DNA from: an uncultured Bacteroidales bacterium
Lineage (GTDB): Bacteria > Bacteroidota > Bacteroidia > Bacteroidales > Bacteroidaceae
Length of the DNA: 64,000 nucleotides
NCBI GenBank assembly: GCA_902774335.1
Contig: CACYHW010000009.1
Span: 1 to 64,000 of the forward strand
Reading direction: 5' to 3'
The notes under the pieces: model-generated
Database searches by the model: none
The model's input: only the letters and a program-made list of their open reading frames with translations
Told to the model about the DNA's origin: nothing
Program-made: the position numbers and the translations under genes
Shown here: in pieces, positions 25,113-34,523 of the stretch
How positions within the stretch are numbered: position 1 is the first letter of the stretch
Layout: each line of letters opens with the position of its first letter

Positions 25113-26039
25113 TTATTCTATGCGGAAACGCTCGGCGAACTCCTTGCTTACGTAGTTCGAGGTGCTCATGCAGGCCTCTGTTCCGAACTCTATTCCGTAG
25201 CCTATCAGCTTGCTCCATTTCTGCTCGTTCATGTTTTCCAGATCCGGACGGTAGATACCCTCCTTGATGAATCCGTATATCAGTCCGGCGTTGAAGTTAT
25301 CGCCGGCGCCGATGGTACTTACTGGAATGATGGGACGGGCGCTGAAGTAGTACTCCTGACCGTGGTCAATCACCTGTACTCCGTCCTTACCGCGGGTGCA
25401 GATAAGTCTGGGGCAGTAGCGTGATGTCTCCTCGTCATAAATCCTGCGGCAGTTGTCGTGGCCGAACAGGTTTATAAAGTCCTCGTGACTTCCGCGTACT
25501 ATGTCGGTAAGCGCAAAGTTGTCTTTGAAGGTGTCGCGCAGGCTCTCGACCTCGTGCGCGTGGTTGTCGCGGAAGTTAAGGTCGTAGTAGAGTATGGCTC
25601 CCTGGTCCTTGGCGTACTGAAGGAATGGTCTGACCTTGTCGCGCAGTACCGGATTAAGGGAGAAATAGGCTCCGAAAGCCATTATGTCATTCTCCTCGAT
25701 GAACGGCATCTCAAAGTCCAGACGGTTGTTGGGGTAATCCTTGTAGAAGCTGTACTTGGCGTCGCTGTTTTCGTCCAGATATGCCAGTGAAATGGCGGTT
25801 TTTTTACCCTGGTAGCAAGATACGTAGTCGGTGTTGATGCCGTTCTCCTGCATAAAACCAAGTATGTGCTGACCTACCAGATCAGCACCTATCTCTGTGA
25901 CGAACGTACAGTCCATGCCGGTACGTCCCAATGAAATCAGACCGTTGAACACAGATCCGCCGGGGACGGCAGCTACAGGTTTGTCTCCCTTGAAGAGGAT
26001 GTCATAAATTGTCTCCCCTATACCGAATATTTTCCTCAT
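25113..26039 (-). CDS. PfkB-family carbohydrate kinase
   Basis: The 308-residue kinase has the PfkB N-terminal signature region (VPGGSVFNGLISLGRTG) near residue 25 and the C-terminal catalytic motif STIGAGDNFNAGLIYG near residue 245, with the catalytic Asp in GAGD. It phosphorylates a sugar or nucleoside; fructokinase-type activity is common in close relatives. It overlaps the isomerase gene by 4 bp (ATGA) and precedes the sulfatase gene by 9 bp, so the three are co-translated. The substrate cannot be called from the sequence alone. Confidence 0.88.
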   Translation of the reverse strand: MRKIFGIGETIYDILFKGDKPVAAVPGGSVFNGLISLGRTGMDCTFVTEIGADLVGQHILGFMQENGINTDYVSCYQGKKTAISLAYLDENSDAKYSFYKDYPNNRLDFEMPFIEENDIMAFGAYFSLNPVLRDKVRPFLQYAKDQGAILYYDLNFRDNHAHEVESLRDTFKDNFALTDIVRGSHEDFINLFGHDNCRRIYDEETSRYCPRLICTRGKDGVQVIDHGQEYYFSARPIIPVSTIGAGDNFNAGLIYGFIKEGIYRPDLENMNEQKWSKLIGYGIEFGTEACMSTSNYVSKEFAERFRIE

Positions 26040-26635
26040 AACAGTTTTTTGGAACGCATTCCAAGATATCCTCCGTGATGGCGCTTGTTGTAGTCCTCCA
26101 CTGTAAATCCAATCTTTTTCATTGTCTCCACCACAAGGGCGTCACCGATCACGTTCATGACGGTGGTGCTGGTAGTGGGAGCCAGTCCCAATGCGCAAAC
26201 CTCCTCGGGTTGACCGGTGGCCAGCACGACGTCGGCCTGACGTGCAAGCGGACTTGAAGTGTTACCGGTCAGAACAATGAATTTGAGGGTGGGGTCGAGC
26301 GTGAGGCTCAGGTCCATCAACTCAAGCACCTCTCTTGTCTTACCGGAGTTGGATACCAGCAGAAACAGGTCATTCTTTTGGAGAATGCCCAAATCACCAT
26401 GCTGTGCTTCACTGGGGTGAAGGAATATGGAAGGAGTTCCGGTTGAGCTGAAGGTGGTTGCCATGTTCATGGCTATCTGACCAGCCTTGCCCATACCGCT
26501 GGTTATGAGCTTTCCTTTCAATTCATGCACATGCCGTACTATCAGGTCTACTGCCTTTTCGTACTCATCGCCTATGGGGATGTTCAGAATAGCCTGTGCC
26601 TCCCTTGAAACGATGTCTTTAATTGATTCGATCAT
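26036..26635 (-). CDS. kdsD: Single-domain arabinose-5-phosphate isomerase (SIS domain)
   Basis: The 199-residue protein is a KpsF/GutQ-type SIS isomerase that interconverts ribulose 5-phosphate and arabinose 5-phosphate, the first step towards Kdo for LPS. Sugar-binding segments are visible: KLITSGMGKAGQIAMNMA, TPSIFLHPSEAQHGDLG and LLVSNSGKTREVLEL. It lacks the two CBS domains found in E. coli KdsD (about 320 residues). Such shortened isomerases are known in Bacteroides, so this is a normal form for the group. A related sugar-phosphate isomerase activity cannot be excluded. It is first in the operon. Confidence 0.85.
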   Translation of the reverse strand: MIESIKDIVSREAQAILNIPIGDEYEKAVDLIVRHVHELKGKLITSGMGKAGQIAMNMATTFSSTGTPSIFLHPSEAQHGDLGILQKNDLFLLVSNSGKTREVLELMDLSLTLDPTLKFIVLTGNTSSPLARQADVVLATGQPEEVCALGLAPTTSTTVMNVIGDALVVETMKKIGFTVEDYNKRHHGGYLGMRSKKLL

Positions 26636-26673
26636 TGCTTTTGTCCAATGAAGATTCTCTCATAAATATTCTG

Positions 26674-26681
26674 CAAATTTA
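26674..26681 (-). promoter_or_regulatory. Putative kdsD operon -7 element
   Basis: The minus strand reads TAAATTTG, a match to TAnnTTTG, 38 bp before the isomerase ATG. A weak -33-like TTTC lies 19 bp upstream. Confidence 0.45.
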
Positions 26682-26717
26682 CATACTTTATTCTGGAAAT
26701 GAAACTTGGGGATTAAA

Positions 26718-26735
26718 AATTGAGGATTCTCAATT
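26718..26735. other. Hairpin between divergent kdsD and pnp
   Basis: AATTGAG and CTCAATT form a perfect 7-bp inverted repeat around a GATT loop. It lies just upstream of the pnp -7 element and could be an operator or chance. Confidence 0.4.
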
Positions 26736-26743
26736 ATATTTCT

Positions 26744-26751
26744 TACTTTTG
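26744..26751 (+). promoter_or_regulatory. Putative pnp -7 element
   Basis: TACTTTTG matches TAnnTTTG and lies 53 bp upstream of the pnp start. No clear -33 element is present. Confidence 0.45.
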
Positions 26752-26804
26752 CCGCAATTTACTCTGTAAGAGGAATATTTTTATTAGATGTTTTTAATAT
26801 TTTA

Positions 26805-29072
26805 ATGATGAAAATTGTAACAAAAGAGTTCCAGCTCCCCGATGGAAGAACCATCAAACTGGAGACCGGGAAACTGGCAAAGCAAGCCGATGGAGCCGTG
26901 ATGCTGACATGTGGCAAAACAATGCTCCTGGCCACTGTATGTGCCGCCAAAGATGCAGTTCCCGGAACTGATTTCATGCCGCTGCAGGTTGAGTACAGAG
27001 AAAAGTATGCGTCAATCGGACGTTATCCCGGCGGCTTTACCAAGCGTGAGGGACGTCCCTCAGATTATGAGATTTTGACTTGCCGTCTTGTGGACCGCGC
27101 TCTGCGTCCTTTGTTTCCGGACAATTACCATGCCGAAGTTTATGTAAACATCATACTGTTCTCCGCCGACGGAGAGCAGATGCCTGATGCTCTTGCAGGT
27201 CTGGCAGCATCGGCTGCTCTGGCCGTATCGGACATACCTTTCCAGGGTCCGATATCCGAGGTACGCGTAGCCCGTATCAACGGCGAGTACGTGATAGACC
27301 CCACATTCAAGCAGCTTGAAGAGGCCGATATGGATGTGATGGTTGCCGCAACCTATGACAACATCATGATGGTTGAGGGTGAGATGAAGGAGGTCAGCGA
27401 GGCTGATCTGCTTGGTGCCATGAAGGCCGCTCACGACGAGATCAAGAAGCACTGCAAGATCCAGATGGAGCTGACCGAGGAGGTAGGCAAGACCGTTAAG
27501 CGCGAGTATTGCCACGAGGTCAACGACGAGGAGCTGCGTCAGGCTGTCAAGGATGCCTGCTACCAGAAGTCATACAACCTGGCAGCTGAGGGCAATGCCG
27601 ATAAGCATTCACGTGAGGCTAACTTTGAGGCCGTACGTGATGAGTTCAAGGAGCAATATCATGCAGCACATCCCGAGCTGAGTGAGGATGAGCTGGCAGA
27701 GAAGGATGCTCTCATTGACCGTTACTACCACGATGTTGAGCGTGACGCAATGCGTCGCTGCGTGCTCGATGAGGGCAAGCGCCTGGACGGTCGTAAGACA
27801 ACCGATATCCGTCCTATCTGGTGCGAGGTAGGTTACCTGCCCGGACCTCACGGATCATCAATATTCACCCGTGGTGAGACACAGGCTCTGTGCTCTGTCA
27901 CACTGGGTACCAAGGATGATGAGAAGATGGTAGACGATGTGCTGGATCAGCACGATGAGCGTTTCCTGCTCCACTACAACTTCCCCCCGTTCTGCACAGG
28001 TGAGGCTAAGGCACAGCGCAGTCTGGGTCGTCGTGAGATTGGTCACGGACACCTGGCATGGCGTGCCCTCAAGGGTCAGATTCCTGAGGATTATCCCTAC
28101 TGCGTACGCGTAGTTTCCGATATTCTTGAGTCTAACGGTTCTTCATCAATGGCTACCGTGTGCGCAGGTACACTGGCTCTGATGGATGCCGGCGTAAAGA
28201 TCAAGAACCCTGTATCAGGTATTGCCATGGGTCTTATCAAGAACCCGGGCGAAGACAAGTATGCAGTCCTTTCAGATATCCTTGGTGATGAGGATCATCT
28301 GGGCGATATGGACTTCAAGACCACCGGTACCGTTAAGGGTCTTACCGCCACACAGATGGATATCAAGTGCGACGGTTTGTCATATGAGATTCTGGAGAAG
28401 GCTTTGGCTCAGGCCAAGGCCGGTCGTGAGTATATCCTCAGCAAGATCACCGATACCATCGCAGAGCCTCGCGCTGATCTTAAGCCCCATGCTCCGCGCA
28501 TCGAGACCCTTACCATTCCTAAGGAGTTCATCGGCGCAGTCATTGGCCCGGGCGGAAAGATCATCCAGGGTATGCAGGAGGAGACAGGCGCAACCATCAG
28601 CATCGATGAGGTTGACGGCGTAGGTAAGATCGAGGTTGCCGCTTCTAACCGCGACAGCATCGAGGCCGCTCTGGCCAAGATCCGCGCTATCGTTGCCATC
28701 CCCGAGGTTGGTGAGGTTTACGAGGGCAAGGTTCGCTCAGTAATGCCTTACGGTCTGTTCGTAGAGTTCCTGCCCGGCAAGGACGGTCTGCTCCACATCA
28801 GTGAGATTGACTGGAAGCGTTACGAGACCATCGAGGAGACCGGTATCAAGGAGGGTGACAAGATTCAGGTTAAGCTGATTGACATCGATCCCAAGACCGG
28901 TAAGTTCAAGCTGTCACGTCGTGCTCTCATCGAGAAGCCCGAGGGTTATGAGGAGCGTCCCGCCCGTCAGCCCCGTCAGGATCGCGGCGAGCGTCAGGAC
29001 CGTGGTCCCCGTCATCATCACGATAACAAAAAGAACGATCAGCACGAGAATGAAAACAATGAAGAGAAGTAA
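26805..29072 (+). CDS. pnp: Polyribonucleotide nucleotidyltransferase (PNPase)
   Basis: The 755-residue enzyme degrades RNA 3' to 5' using phosphate and joins RNA turnover complexes. It has two RNase PH-like cores (the first from residue 5, the second from about 325 with [20 protein letters not shown]), a KH domain near 565 ([20 protein letters not shown]), and an S1 RNA-binding domain near 640 ([20 protein letters not shown]). The C-terminal tail is unusually rich in Arg, Gln, Asp and His, ending in Asn/Glu, and may be disordered. Either of two adjacent ATG codons (26805, 26808) could start it. Its last 23 bp overlap the next gene. Confidence 0.97.
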   Translation: MMKIVTKEFQLPDGRTIKLETGKLAKQADGAVMLTCGKTMLLATVCAAKDAVPGTDFMPLQVEYREKYASIGRYPGGFTKREGRPSDYEILTCRLVDRALRPLFPDNYHAEVYVNIILFSADGEQMPDALAGLAASAALAVSDIPFQGPISEVRVARINGEYVIDPTFKQLEEADMDVMVAATYDNIMMVEGEMKEVSEADLLGAMKAAHDEIKKHCKIQMELTEEVGKTVKREYCHEVNDEELRQAVKDACYQKSYNLAAEGNADKHSREANFEAVRDEFKEQYHAAHPELSEDELAEKDALIDRYYHDVERDAMRRCVLDEGKRLDGRKTTDIRPIWCEVGYLPGPHGSSIFTRGETQALCSVTLGTKDDEKMVDDVLDQHDERFLLHYNFPPFCTGEAKAQRSLGRREIGHGHLAWRALKGQIPEDYPYCVRVVSDILESNGSSSMATVCAGTLALMDAGVKIKNPVSGIAMGLIKNPGEDKYAVLSDILGDEDHLGDMDFKTTGTVKGLTATQMDIKCDGLSYEILEKALAQAKAGREYILSKITDTIAEPRADLKPHAPRIETLTIPKEFIGAVIGPGGKIIQGMQEETGATISIDEVDGVGKIEVAASNRDSIEAALAKIRAIVAIPEVGEVYEGKVRSVMPYGLFVEFLPGKDGLLHISEIDWKRYETIEETGIKEGDKIQVKLIDIDPKTGKFKLSRRALIEKPEGYEERPARQPRQDRGERQDRGPRHHHDNKKNDQHENENNEEK

Positions 29073-30228
29073 TCTTGTATTACTTGCTCTGACCCTTTTA
29101 ACAGTAGCCTGTCAACCCAAAGTTGACAGGTTTACTTTAAATGGTCAGATAGTCGAGGCCGATGGCAAGATGCTCTATCTGGACCATCTGGCTCTGGATA
29201 AGGTCGAGGTCATTGACTCAGTCAAACTAGATGCCGACGGCAAGTTCAGTTTTAAACCCGCCGCACCTCAGGACTGCTTTGACTTTTACCGCCTGCGCAT
29301 AGACCGCAAGGTGGTCAACCTGGTCATTGACTCGACAGAGACCGTTACCGTCACAGCCAGTCTGCCCGTGATGCAGGTGGCTTATATGGTTGAAGGATCG
29401 GAAAACTGCTCTACACTCAAGGAACTGGTGATGCGTCAGATGGGCCTGCTTCAGGACCTTCGTCGTGTCAGCTCAGGCTATAACAGCCCTGACCCCACCA
29501 TGCTTCAGCAGCAGATACAGGAGATGGTCGATGTGTTCAAGTCGGAGATAATGACAGAGTTCATTCTGCCTGCTCCCGCTTCACCCTGTGCTTACTACGC
29601 CCTGTTCCTGAGCATCAATGGTCAGACCCTGTATAATCCGCAGGCCGACCGCCAGGATGCCAAGTGCTATGCCGCAGTAGCCACTCAGATGGATATAAAT
29701 TATCCGGATGCAGTGCGCACATCGCACCTGCATAACGTTGCCCTCAAGGGTATGGCCAAGACATCGCCCTCCAGGAACAACGTATCGGAGGAGGCTATCC
29801 AGCAGTTTGAGAGCATGGTCGTAGAGTCCGGCCTGATTGATATCGAGCTGCCCGACTACAAGAACCGTATGCAGAAGCTCAGTGACGGAAAGGGTAATGT
29901 CATCCTGCTTGACTTTACAGCCTATAAGACCGATTACTCATCGGCCTACAATATGCTGCTCCGCGGTCTTTACGACAAATACGCTGATCAGGGCCTTTCC
30001 ATCTATCAGGTATCGGTCGATACTGACGAGAGCTACTGGCTGAATGTGGCATCCAACCTGCCGTGGACTTGCGTTCGCGACGAGGAGAGCTTGGGCTCCA
30101 CGTACCTTAAATTATATAATGTACAGCAGCTTCCCACAGTATTCCTGATAGACCGTGAAGGTAATATTACGGATCGTCCTGAGGGTTCTGACGAGCTGGA
30201 TGCAAAGATTTCCAGGCTTTTGAAGTAA
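29050..30228 (+). CDS. DUF4369/thioredoxin-like lipoprotein lacking CxxC
   Basis: The start is the ATG at 29050 or 29059, inside the last codons of pnp; the longer in-frame extension is spurious. The N-terminus has a signal peptide with a lipobox-like LTVAC, so it is probably a lipoprotein. Residues about 30-130 fit the DUF4369 beta-rich domain ([20 protein letters not shown]). The C-terminal part, from about 260, is thioredoxin-like and keeps the cis-Pro region ([15 protein letters not shown]). Where TlpA-type proteins have WCxxC, this one reads [14 protein letters not shown], so it cannot do thiol-disulfide chemistry. Translational coupling to pnp is likely. Function is unknown. Confidence 0.82.
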   Translation: MKTMKRSNLVLLALTLLTVACQPKVDRFTLNGQIVEADGKMLYLDHLALDKVEVIDSVKLDADGKFSFKPAAPQDCFDFYRLRIDRKVVNLVIDSTETVTVTASLPVMQVAYMVEGSENCSTLKELVMRQMGLLQDLRRVSSGYNSPDPTMLQQQIQEMVDVFKSEIMTEFILPAPASPCAYYALFLSINGQTLYNPQADRQDAKCYAAVATQMDINYPDAVRTSHLHNVALKGMAKTSPSRNNVSEEAIQQFESMVVESGLIDIELPDYKNRMQKLSDGKGNVILLDFTAYKTDYSSAYNMLLRGLYDKYADQGLSIYQVSVDTDESYWLNVASNLPWTCVRDEESLGSTYLKLYNVQQLPTVFLIDREGNITDRPEGSDELDAKISRLLK

Positions 30229-30275
30229 AAGGCTTTAAAAATCACGTTTTTGTTGGGATAGTTTAAAAATAAACC

Positions 30276-30283
30276 TATCTTTG
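30276..30283 (+). promoter_or_regulatory. Putative greA leader promoter (-7)
   Basis: TATCTTTG matches TAnnTTTG. A TTTG lies 23 bp upstream (30249-30252). The predicted start near 30290 would give a leader of about 100 nt before greA that includes the terminator at 30311-30347. Confidence 0.5.
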
Positions 30284-30310
30284 CAGAGGACGTGAGACAT
30301 AAAAAATGGG

Positions 30311-30347
30311 TTCCAACAACTAAACCGGATTGTTGGAATTCTTTTTT
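30311..30347 (+). terminator. Intrinsic terminator/attenuator in the greA leader
   Basis: TTCCAACAA (30311-30319) and TTGTTGGAA (30330-30338) form a perfect 9-bp stem with a 10-nt loop, followed by TTC and six T residues. The A6 tract at 30301-30306 can extend the stem against the T tract. It lies downstream of a promoter-like element and 45 bp upstream of the greA ATG, so it could end a short leader RNA or simply end upstream transcription. Confidence 0.75.
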
Positions 30348-30392
30348 GCTCGTGTCAAAACTAGATTGTAAAACTTACAAAATACTGATATT

Positions 30393-30857
30393 ATGGCATA
30401 TATGTCAGAAGAGGGTTACAAGAAACTGGTAACCGAATTACAGTATCTGGAGGGTGTACGCCGTCCCGAGATCATTCAGCAGATTGCCGAGGCCCGCGAT
30501 AAGGGTGACCTCTCGGAGAATGCCGAGTATGATGCAGCCAAGGAGGCCCAGGGTATGCTCGAGGCTAAGATTGCACAGCTCAAGTCACAGATTGCCGATG
30601 CCAAGATCATTGACGAGAGCAAGATTGATACATCAACTGTTCAGATCCTGACCAAGGTTAAGCTGCGCAACACCAAGAATAACGCCACTATGGTTTACTC
30701 CATCGTTCCTGAGAGCGAGGCAGACCTTAAGAGCGGCAAGATTTCAAGCAGCACTCCCATCGCCAAGGGTCTTCTGGGCCACAAGGTAGGTGAGACCGTT
30801 GAGATTACCATTCCCAGCGGTAAGATAGGTTTTGAAATACTGGAGATCTCATTATGA
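30393..30857 (+). CDS. greA: Transcription elongation factor GreA
   Basis: The 154-residue protein rescues backtracked RNA polymerase by stimulating transcript cleavage. The N-terminal coiled coil (about 5-75) includes the loop acidic region DLSENAEYDAAKEAQG, with the catalytic acidic pair, and the C-terminal FKBP-like domain includes PIAKGLLGHKVGETVEI. Length is normal. The leader contains an intrinsic terminator downstream of a promoter, recalling the attenuated greA leader of enterobacteria. The HIT gene overlaps its stop by 4 bp (ATGA). Confidence 0.96.
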   Translation: MAYMSEEGYKKLVTELQYLEGVRRPEIIQQIAEARDKGDLSENAEYDAAKEAQGMLEAKIAQLKSQIADAKIIDESKIDTSTVQILTKVKLRNTKNNATMVYSIVPESEADLKSGKISSSTPIAKGLLGHKVGETVEITIPSGKIGFEILEISL

Positions 30858-31243
30858 CCATCTTTTCCAGAATCATTGCAGGTGAGATACCTTGCTACAA
30901 GATAGCAGAGACCGAGAACTGCTTTGCTTTCCTGGATATCAACCCGCTTGTTAAGGGTCACGTCCTGTGCATCCCCAAGCGTGAGGTTGACTATCTGTTT
31001 GACCTGACCGATCAGGAACTGTGCGACCTGCAGCTCTTTGCCAAGAAGATTGCCGCAGCTCAGAAGAAGGTATTTAACTGCATCAAGGTAGGTGAGGCCG
31101 TGCTGGGTCTTGAGGTCCCCCATGCCCATATCCACCTCATCCCAATGCAGAGTGAGAAGGATATGCTCTTTAGCAATCCCAAACTAAAACTCACTCCCGC
31201 TGAATTCGAGCAGATTGCAGCCGATATCCGCGCTGCACTCTAA
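30854..31243 (+). CDS. HIT-family nucleotide hydrolase/transferase
   Basis: The 129-residue protein carries the histidine triad HAHIHLIPM near residue 94 and the N-terminal FSRIIAGEIPCYKIAE segment of Hint-like proteins. The family hydrolyses or transfers nucleotide phosphoramidates and related phosphoester nucleotides in the cytoplasm. The physiological substrate is unknown. It overlaps greA by 4 bp, so the two genes are translationally coupled; this pairing is common in Bacteroidales. Confidence 0.93.
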   Translation: MTIFSRIIAGEIPCYKIAETENCFAFLDINPLVKGHVLCIPKREVDYLFDLTDQELCDLQLFAKKIAAAQKKVFNCIKVGEAVLGLEVPHAHIHLIPMQSEKDMLFSNPKLKLTPAEFEQIAADIRAAL

Positions 31244-31253
31244 ATAACACAAT

Positions 31254-31267
31254 AGGGACAGTCCCCT
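31254..31267. repeat. GGGACAGTCCC-type palindrome between convergent genes
   Basis: AGGGACAGTCCCCT lies in the 28-bp gap between the HIT gene and the convergent membrane-protein gene. Palindromes of this type occur as dispersed extragenic repeats in several bacterial groups. Only one copy was seen here. Confidence 0.4.
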
Positions 31268-31271
31268 CTTG

Positions 31272-32408
31272 TCAAATTTTCTGTCCGGCGTATCCTTGTA
31301 GGATTGTAAGAAGGAATCCGCATGCCGAAGATTCATCATCAAAGGTTATGGGATATATGTTATCAAAACGACCTATTGAGAAAAACCACCATAATCCGTC
31401 GGATGCAATTATATTATATGTGCTGGCAGATTCCATTTCACGTATTGTTAAATTGACACTAAAACCATCAGAGTCATCCTTTGCAATTGAAACCGTATAA
31501 TTGTTAAGCCCCTTGAACATATCCTTTGTTCTCTTTGCCATATCCTTTAAGAAAAGAGAAGGCTTGCATCTGTTATGTGAGGCTGCATTGTATAACTCCT
31601 TATATTCATCTTCATTCAGAGATGTATCAATCTCTTGAGTCCAGTTGTTATAAAACTGTTTGTAGTTCAGATATAGTTTATCAAGGTTATGCTTTAAAAG
31701 AACTGCGCTTTGAAGCAGATTTCCTTTGTGGTACCGATACTCCTTTCCAATAGATGTAAAGTTACAGACGAACCAGGAATAATCTTGAAGATTGTATTTG
31801 CCGATAATATCAATTATGTTTTTCTGTAACTCAATCAATAATGAAGGTGTAGCTTTCTTGAAGAGAAACTCCAACGCAAACGGCTGTCCTGTCCATATTA
31901 TTGGTTCCTCATCCTTGTTTTCTTTATTTTCACGTTCATTGCTGTCTTTGACTATAGGATTGAACAGAGTAAGCAGTCCCTCTTTTTGTAAACGGTCAAT
32001 AATATCCTGTAAATCTCTTTTAATAGCTTCCTTAACCATAGAATCACGGTCAACATCATTTCCTGATGGAAAAGGAATACCAACCTCCATAGTAATGTAT
32101 GTCTTGTTTATATGATCATTGGTGTTTTCCTTATCATATACTCTGTATATAAAACGGTAGTGTCCTATATCTATAGCAGCAATATGTTGTGTAATGAGTT
32201 TGCTATCCGCAGGTAGTGAGTCCATCAGTTTTTTGAAATCACGGGACCATTTACTTAAAGCATAACCTATTATTATTAGCAATAAGAGAAATCCTAGAAT
32301 ATATAAACCACTTGCGTCATGTTCATGAACAAAGGAAATAATTGCCATAACAAGGATAAAAAGAAGCCCGGCACCTAAAATGAGCCAGCTTTTGGTGTTT
32401 TGTCTCAT
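31272..32408 (-). CDS. Membrane protein of unknown function
   Basis: I do not recognise this 378-residue protein. It has two N-terminal hydrophobic segments (about 8-28 and 34-54), so a long hydrophilic domain (about 55-378) is held at the inner membrane. That domain is rich in Lys, Asp and Asn and contains a charged insert near residue 155 (NERENKENKDEEP). No catalytic motif is evident. The coding sequence is more AT-rich than the genes to its left. It follows the polysaccharide flippase gene after 10 bp on the same strand, so the two may be co-transcribed. Confidence 0.7.
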   Translation of the reverse strand: MRQNTKSWLILGAGLLFILVMAIISFVHEHDASGLYILGFLLLLIIIGYALSKWSRDFKKLMDSLPADSKLITQHIAAIDIGHYRFIYRVYDKENTNDHINKTYITMEVGIPFPSGNDVDRDSMVKEAIKRDLQDIIDRLQKEGLLTLFNPIVKDSNERENKENKDEEPIIWTGQPFALEFLFKKATPSLLIELQKNIIDIIGKYNLQDYSWFVCNFTSIGKEYRYHKGNLLQSAVLLKHNLDKLYLNYKQFYNNWTQEIDTSLNEDEYKELYNAASHNRCKPSLFLKDMAKRTKDMFKGLNNYTVSIAKDDSDGFSVNLTIREMESASTYNIIASDGLWWFFSIGRFDNIYPITFDDESSACGFLLTILQGYAGQKI

Positions 32409-32418
32409 ATCTTATTTC

Positions 32419-33921
32419 TTATTTGCGTAAGTACTTGCCGATGACAGGGAGGCTTGAGAGTGGCAGGTCTTTCTTAACGAGGTATACCAGGTAGATGCCG
32501 ATGAGTACCGTGTTGATTATCAGTGCCAGCCAGGTGGGTAATGGTTTTGCACCTAGATAGACAACGTACAGAACAGCTGCCAGCAGTACGTACTTAAAAA
32601 TGTCCATGAGCGGATAGTTAATGGGACTTTTTTTCTGACCGATGAAATAGGACAGGAGCATGCATGTACCGTAACCTGCAAATCCGCCCCATGCGCAGGC
32701 CATGTAGCCGTATTTGGGAACAAAAATCCAGTTGATACATATCATCACGGCAGCTCCTATGCCGCTCATCACGGCACCCCACCATGTCTTGTCAATAAGC
32801 TTGTACCAGAATGACAGGTTAAAGTAGATACCCATGAACAACTCTGCCAGCATTACAATAGGGACTACTTTGAGTCCTACCCAATAAGCATGATTGGAAA
32901 CCAGATAACGGAATACGGGCATGTAGAACATCACTCCCAGGAATGCCAGAATACCGAATATCACAAAGTATTTCATACCCTGTGCCAGAGTATCAGATGA
33001 GTTCTTGTCTTTTGATCCTCCAAAAACAAAAGGCTCATAAGCGTATCTGAATGCTTGGGTGAGCAATGCCAATATCATGGCAATCTTACAGCAAGCACCA
33101 TATATGCCCAATTGAACCTGACCATAATCCTGATCTGTTACTAAATGTTTGAATGCGATCTTGTCAAATACCTGATTCAGTATTCCCACCAATCCCAATA
33201 AAAGTATAGGCCATGCATAAGCCAACATGCGTCGTGCCAGCTTTCTGTCAAAACCAAACGATATGCCCTTTAGTTCCTTAATGAAACCAAAAGTAACGCA
33301 GAATGTACAAAGCAGATTTACAAAGAATATAAGTCCTACACCATAGTTGAACCTTATATATATATCCTCCAAGCCCGGGAACGTACCAAACAACTTGGGC
33401 ATGAGCCAGAATACAGCGATATTAAGCAGAACGTTAGGTATGATAAACGCCATCTTTAGTGTCATGAACTTAATGGGCCGGTGTTGCTGGCGCAGACGAC
33501 TGAACAGTATGGCCTGGAATGCATCAAGAGCTCCAATTATGGCAAAACATGCTACGTACTCCGGATGATTGGAGTAATGCAGCAATCCAGAAATAGGGCC
33601 AAGGAAACAGAATACCAAAACCAGAAACAATAATCCTACACCGCCAACCAGTCGTAGAGCAGTACTGTAAACCATTGACTCGTTCTCGCCCTCCTTGTTA
33701 GCAAACCTGAAGAACGTGGTCTCCATTCCGAATGTGAGAAGGACAAACAATAAGGCAGCCCAAGCATACATCTCGGTCACAATTCCATAACCTCCGCTCT
33801 CAGGACTGATAAACTTGGTATGAATGGGGACAAGCAGATAATTCAAAAATCTGCCGACTATGCTGCTTACTCCGTAAATGGCCGTATCCTTGGCCAGCGT
33901 CGCCATCTTATTAGCTGCCAT
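32419..33921 (-). CDS. Polysaccharide flippase (Wzx/MOP superfamily)
   Basis: The 500-residue integral membrane protein has about 14 hydrophobic segments and the N-terminal KDTAIYGVSSIVGRFLNYLL typical of Wzx-type polysaccharide exporters. It probably flips a lipid-linked oligosaccharide across the inner membrane. I chose the ATG at 33921 because a promoter match (33942-33976) lies between it and the longer in-frame start at 33975. No glycosyltransferase cluster is adjacent, which is unusual for a flippase, although O-antigen-ligase-like genes occur in the island to the right. The cargo is unknown. Confidence 0.88.
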   Translation of the reverse strand: MAANKMATLAKDTAIYGVSSIVGRFLNYLLVPIHTKFISPESGGYGIVTEMYAWAALLFVLLTFGMETTFFRFANKEGENESMVYSTALRLVGGVGLLFLVLVFCFLGPISGLLHYSNHPEYVACFAIIGALDAFQAILFSRLRQQHRPIKFMTLKMAFIIPNVLLNIAVFWLMPKLFGTFPGLEDIYIRFNYGVGLIFFVNLLCTFCVTFGFIKELKGISFGFDRKLARRMLAYAWPILLLGLVGILNQVFDKIAFKHLVTDQDYGQVQLGIYGACCKIAMILALLTQAFRYAYEPFVFGGSKDKNSSDTLAQGMKYFVIFGILAFLGVMFYMPVFRYLVSNHAYWVGLKVVPIVMLAELFMGIYFNLSFWYKLIDKTWWGAVMSGIGAAVMICINWIFVPKYGYMACAWGGFAGYGTCMLLSYFIGQKKSPINYPLMDIFKYVLLAAVLYVVYLGAKPLPTWLALIINTVLIGIYLVYLVKKDLPLSSLPVIGKYLRK

Positions 33922-33941
33922 TGAATCAGTATGTTTTTCCT

Positions 33942-33976
33942 CAAAGATACGTACTACTTTCACATGAAGTGTCAAA
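33942..33976 (-). promoter_or_regulatory. Putative flippase promoter
   Basis: On the minus strand TTTG (33976-33973) and TATCTTTG (33949-33942) are separated by 23 bp. Transcription would start about 15 bp before the ATG at 33921, which supports that start. Confidence 0.5.
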
Positions 33977-34523
33977 AAATTGGACGATTATTAGCCGTTT
34001 TTGAAAAAAGTTCATCAAATGTTAGGAACTCTCTTTTGAGCACCCATATATTTGCCATGCATGTTTAAGGAAACATGTTTGTAAACAGACAAATATAATC
34101 TAATACTATATGTGTTTCTCATTCAAGAGTTCCTTGTTTGCAAAGTTGTGGCATATTGAAACCACCATGATTAACACAACCGTGCGTAAAGCGTTACGCA
34201 TTAAATCTGTTTTGAGCGCTTTGACGGGTAAATTGCAAGGGGCCCGTTCAAAGCCGCTCATGACAGAGAAATTTAGAAAACAGACAAAGAGAGAATTAAC
34301 CGGGACTGTAAAGAAAGAAGATATGAGGCAGTGCCACCCTTGCAAAGTACTCTGCTGGACGCCTTCCCAATTCGGTTCCAATGTTTAACCTTAAAACTTA
34401 AAACAGCAAAGATTATTACCTATCCTAACCGGTCCTTTGATAATAGTTGTCTTAGATCATTAAAAGTTTGATTATTAATTATTTAAAAAACATTTATTCA
34501 CTTTAAACCATAAAATTACTACT
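33977..34523. other. Gene-free block before the peptide island
   Basis: This stretch has no gene I can support. It holds a -7-like element and paired inverted repeats (34047-34087). A block at about 34110-34390 is less AT-rich than its surroundings and is open on both strands (92 and 91 codons), with a perfect inverted repeat TGCGTAA/TTACGCA at 34183-34200. The last 130 bp before the peptide gene are very AT-rich. Neither open frame resembles a family I know. A structured RNA, a small protein or a decayed gene are all possible. Confidence 0.5.
34047..34087 (+). promoter_or_regulatory. Putative promoter element with adjacent inverted repeats
   Basis: TATATTTG (34047-34054) matches TAnnTTTG. 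It is followed at once by CATGTTT-AAGG-AAACATG (34060-34077) and the overlapping TGTTT-GT-AAACA (34076-34087). These could be operator half-sites or a 5' hairpin of a transcript entering the island. No -33 TTTG is at the right distance. Confidence 0.4.

Noticed and set aside
34106-34381. A 91-codon minus-strand frame facing the peptide island
   Set aside because: No start context, no family similarity, and an equally long frame on the other strand; kept only as part of the gene-free block.
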